NCBI GenBank assembly: GCA_964555705.1 | Contig: CAZKTN010000009.1 | Span: 10,030 to 74,029 of the forward strand | From: ZLKRG44 sp964555705 | Lineage (GTDB): Bacteria; Planctomycetota; Phycisphaerae; Phycisphaerales; SM1A02 | DNA: 64,000 bases | Direction: 5' to 3' | Part shown: positions 62,276 through 64,000 of the stretch, piece after piece | Layout of the letters: each line of letters opens with the position of its first letter | Position numbering within the stretch: position 1 is the first letter of the stretch | Notes under the pieces: generated by a model | What the model saw: only the letters and a program-made list of their open reading frames with translations | What the model was told of the DNA's origin: nothing | Database searches by the model: none | Translations under genes and position numbers: made by a program

Positions 62276-64000
62276 TCAGGACTCGGCGGGATCGTCCGAG
62301 GTGGGAGGAGCTGCAGCTGCCGGGTCGGTGACTTCTCTGCCTGACTCGAGAGGCCGTTGCCCCTGAAGGAAGAGGCCGATGTCTGTGGCATCGAGCCAGC
62401 CATCAGCATTCAGGTCGGCGATGGCGAGATGCCCGAGGCCGAGCTTGCGCAGGCGGCTGACGCTCACCCTCTCGAGCGGTGGCTCGTGGGAGGCAACACC
62501 TCCATCGCATGCCTGTCCCACCATGAAGAAGTTCGCGCTAAGGAACGCGAAGTCGATCGTGCTCACGAGCGCGTCGCCATTGAAGTTGCTGCGAGCCGAT
62601 GCAGGCGCTGGACCGAAGTCGCCCACAAAGATCCCGTAATCCAGGATGTCGATGCGGTCATCACCGTTGCTGTCGCCCTGGTCAAGCGTGACAGCGGCGA
62701 CAAGCCGCGTACCGGAGACAGCGGGTGCCGCGACTCGGGAGAGCGAGTGGATCGGATCCTTCACCCTTACGCAGGGGACGGGCACGCCGGCCGTGAGCTG
62801 CACCGTCACGGTGGCCGGATCAGATGCGCCGCCCAACGTCGCCTGGACTGCATGGGTGCTTCCGGCGGCCTCGATCACGAGGTCACGCACTGACGGGATG
62901 ATGCCTGCCCCCGCGAGGCTGACCTGCACGTCCATGAGCTGGTACGGCAGCACAGTAAAGGTGCGCGTTGCGCTCACGCGTGTCAGCTCATCATCCGGAT
63001 CGGACTGGGCCCACCACGTGACGGCGGTGGTGCCCACCGGGAACAGTCCTGATGCCGGCCACTGGGATGACGACGCGCCACTCGGACCGGTCACGATCAG
63101 ATGCACCGCAGTCGCGGCATCACCCGCGCATGCATCGATGAGCGCGACCTCGGGCTCATCGAACACCGATCCCGCAAGGCCCGCGTCGGCCGGGCGGCTC
63201 CACCCATCTGGAACACCCGCAAGCGCTGGCAGCTCGTCGTAGACGGTCACTGCCTGCAGGTTCAGGAGAGTGGGCTCTACGGGTCCTCCAACGGGATCCG
63301 AGAGCAGCGTCCGCACGCCGTCGATGGGCGCGAACCGAACAAGGTCAGCGATGCCGCATACCGCGCCAGCGCCCTCCGCCAGCGCAAAGGTGATGGTGGC
63401 CACACGAGCCGGGTCCGTACTGCCGGAGCTGAAGCCATTGACCCCGACCGCATAGCGGATCGTGCCAGCTGACTGGTTCACGGCCTCGAGGATCTCGACC
63501 TGGAAGATGCCGTCTGCGTCGCCGGGGACCATTGACTGGAACACGAGCCTGCTCGCGTCAAAGTGGACTGTCAGCTGTGCGCCTACGGTGGGGACGAGCT
63601 GCTGCCCGACCCGCACATTGACCACGAGAACCCCAGCGCCGTACCCCGACTTCGCCTCCAGCGTCATGGGCGGTGTCGCATCGACGCAATCGGCGTAGCC
63701 ATCGTCGTCGGCATCGACGTCGGGCTGGCCACAGCCGCATGCGCCGGGATCCGACTTGGCCGAGTCCGACGGGCACTGGTCCGACGCATCCGCCACGAAT
63801 CCCGGGGGTGCAGTGAGCTGGCACACATCGGTGAACTCGCCTGCATCGCCGTAGCCGTCACCATCATGGTCGGCGAAGTAGCGCAGCGCCTCGGACAGCG
63901 CAGGATTCGTGTCATCGCAGTCCGCGCCTGATGTGGAGTGGCCTGCGGGAGGAGTCAGCGAGCAGAAGCTCGCGACGGAGGCAGAGCCGTAGCCATCGCC
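62276..64000 (-). CDS. Cell-surface protein with TSP3-like, cohesin-like and dockerin-like modules (N-terminus beyond window)
   Basis: 574 codons are inside the window and the frame is open to the edge, so the N-terminus is missing. In order: calcium-binding thrombospondin-3-like repeats (DHDGDGYGDAGEFTDVCQLT, PDVDADDDGYADCVDATPP, with CDDTNP units); a cohesin-like domain (63238-63667: VLVVNVRVGQQLVPTVGAQL, HFDASRLVFQSMVPGD, TIRYAVGVNGFSSGST, VATITFALAEG); a HYR-like beta-sandwich (GLFPVGTTAVTWWAQSDPDD); and another beta region. Two dockerin-like segments close it, GDSNGDDRIDILDYGIFVGD with SNFNGDALVSTIDFAFLSAN, and ADLNADGWLDATDIGLFLQG. It would be exported and calcium-dependent. Convergent with the methyltransferase gene, 66 bp apart. 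Confidence 0.85.
   Translation of the reverse strand, partial: GDGYGSASVASFCSLTPPAGHSTSGADCDDTNPALSEALRYFADHDGDGYGDAGEFTDVCQLTAPPGFVADASDQCPSDSAKSDPGACGCGQPDVDADDDGYADCVDATPPMTLEAKSGYGAGVLVVNVRVGQQLVPTVGAQLTVHFDASRLVFQSMVPGDADGIFQVEILEAVNQSAGTIRYAVGVNGFSSGSTDPARVATITFALAEGAGAVCGIADLVRFAPIDGVRTLLSDPVGGPVEPTLLNLQAVTVYDELPALAGVPDGWSRPADAGLAGSVFDEPEVALIDACAGDAATAVHLIVTGPSGASSSQWPASGLFPVGTTAVTWWAQSDPDDELTRVSATRTFTVLPYQLMDVQVSLAGAGIIPSVRDLVIEAAGSTHAVQATLGGASDPATVTVQLTAGVPVPCVRVKDPIHSLSRVAAPAVSGTRLVAAVTLDQGDSNGDDRIDILDYGIFVGDFGPAPASARSNFNGDALVSTIDFAFLSANFFMVGQACDGGVASHEPPLERVSVSRLRKLGLGHLAIADLNADGWLDATDIGLFLQGQRPLESGREVTDPAAAAPPTSDDPAES

Overview
The window is 64 kb of GC-rich bacterial DNA from what looks like a Planctomycetota bacterium of the Phycisphaerae/Phycisphaerales type. 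This is inferred from the high GC, the secreted proteins ending in planctomycete-style dockerin-like tails (xDLNGDGxVDGxDLxxLLxxWG), a HAF-repeat/dockerin gene array, DUF1573 and zinc-ribbon membrane proteins, and an EF-P with a PGNLR tip. Three runs of exactly 100 N, each flanked by an identical copy of the contig end, mark scaffold joins, probably from a metagenome assembly. Collapsing each duplicate restores one open reading frame across the join.

Layout. 1-8330 (minus strand) is a core translation/nucleotide block read as pyrH - frr - beta-helix lipoprotein - nrdR - thrS - small membrane protein - infC - argR - argC (cut by the window edge). argR has its own promoter with an ARG-box-like operator. 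8363-16042 (plus) is a tightly overlapping three-gene unit of unknown function: a vWA/MIDAS membrane protein, a 1246-residue exported protein and a 937-residue membrane-anchored protein. 16011-20148 holds cystathionine gamma-synthase/lyase and cystathionine beta-synthase (minus) and the rRNA methyltransferases rsmJ-rsmE (plus). A tRNA-Ala(UGC), an exported SH3 protein, a TolC-like lipoprotein and tsaC follow. 24600-29676 contains hutU, a zinc-ribbon membrane protein, a D-2-hydroxyacid dehydrogenase and hutH. 29798-34674 is a plus-strand run: membrane protein, PfkB kinase, S9 peptidase, murQ. 34818-46917 is mixed housekeeping: HU, ugd, O6-alkylguanine methyltransferase, glyA, membrane protein, efp, DUF1573 protein, prfA, rpmE, truD and an unknown protein with an HTH-like start.

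47079-52922 is a tandem array of four exported proteins with beta-propeller-like (HAF or DUF7453-like) repeats and C-terminal dockerin-like tails. 52979-56102 is a phosphatase locus: an exported CX5R phosphatase fused to a cytochrome c'-like CXXCH domain, divergent from a DUF6265-like protein and a purple-acid-phosphatase-like enzyme. The window closes with an MFS transporter, a photolyase, monomeric isocitrate dehydrogenase, a methyltransferase and a truncated cell-surface protein with TSP3-like, cohesin-like and dockerin-like modules.

How it works together. Much of the window supports translation: IF3, ThrRS, RRF, EF-P, RF1, bL31, TsaC, TruD, RsmJ, RsmE and tRNA-Ala. It also carries one-carbon and sulfur amino-acid metabolism (GlyA, CBS, CGS/CGL) and histidine degradation. 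Several genes have a -10 hexamer only 6-9 nt before the start codon and no Shine-Dalgarno, which suggests leaderless transcripts are common here. No rRNA, CRISPR array, IS element, phage or classical defence system was seen.
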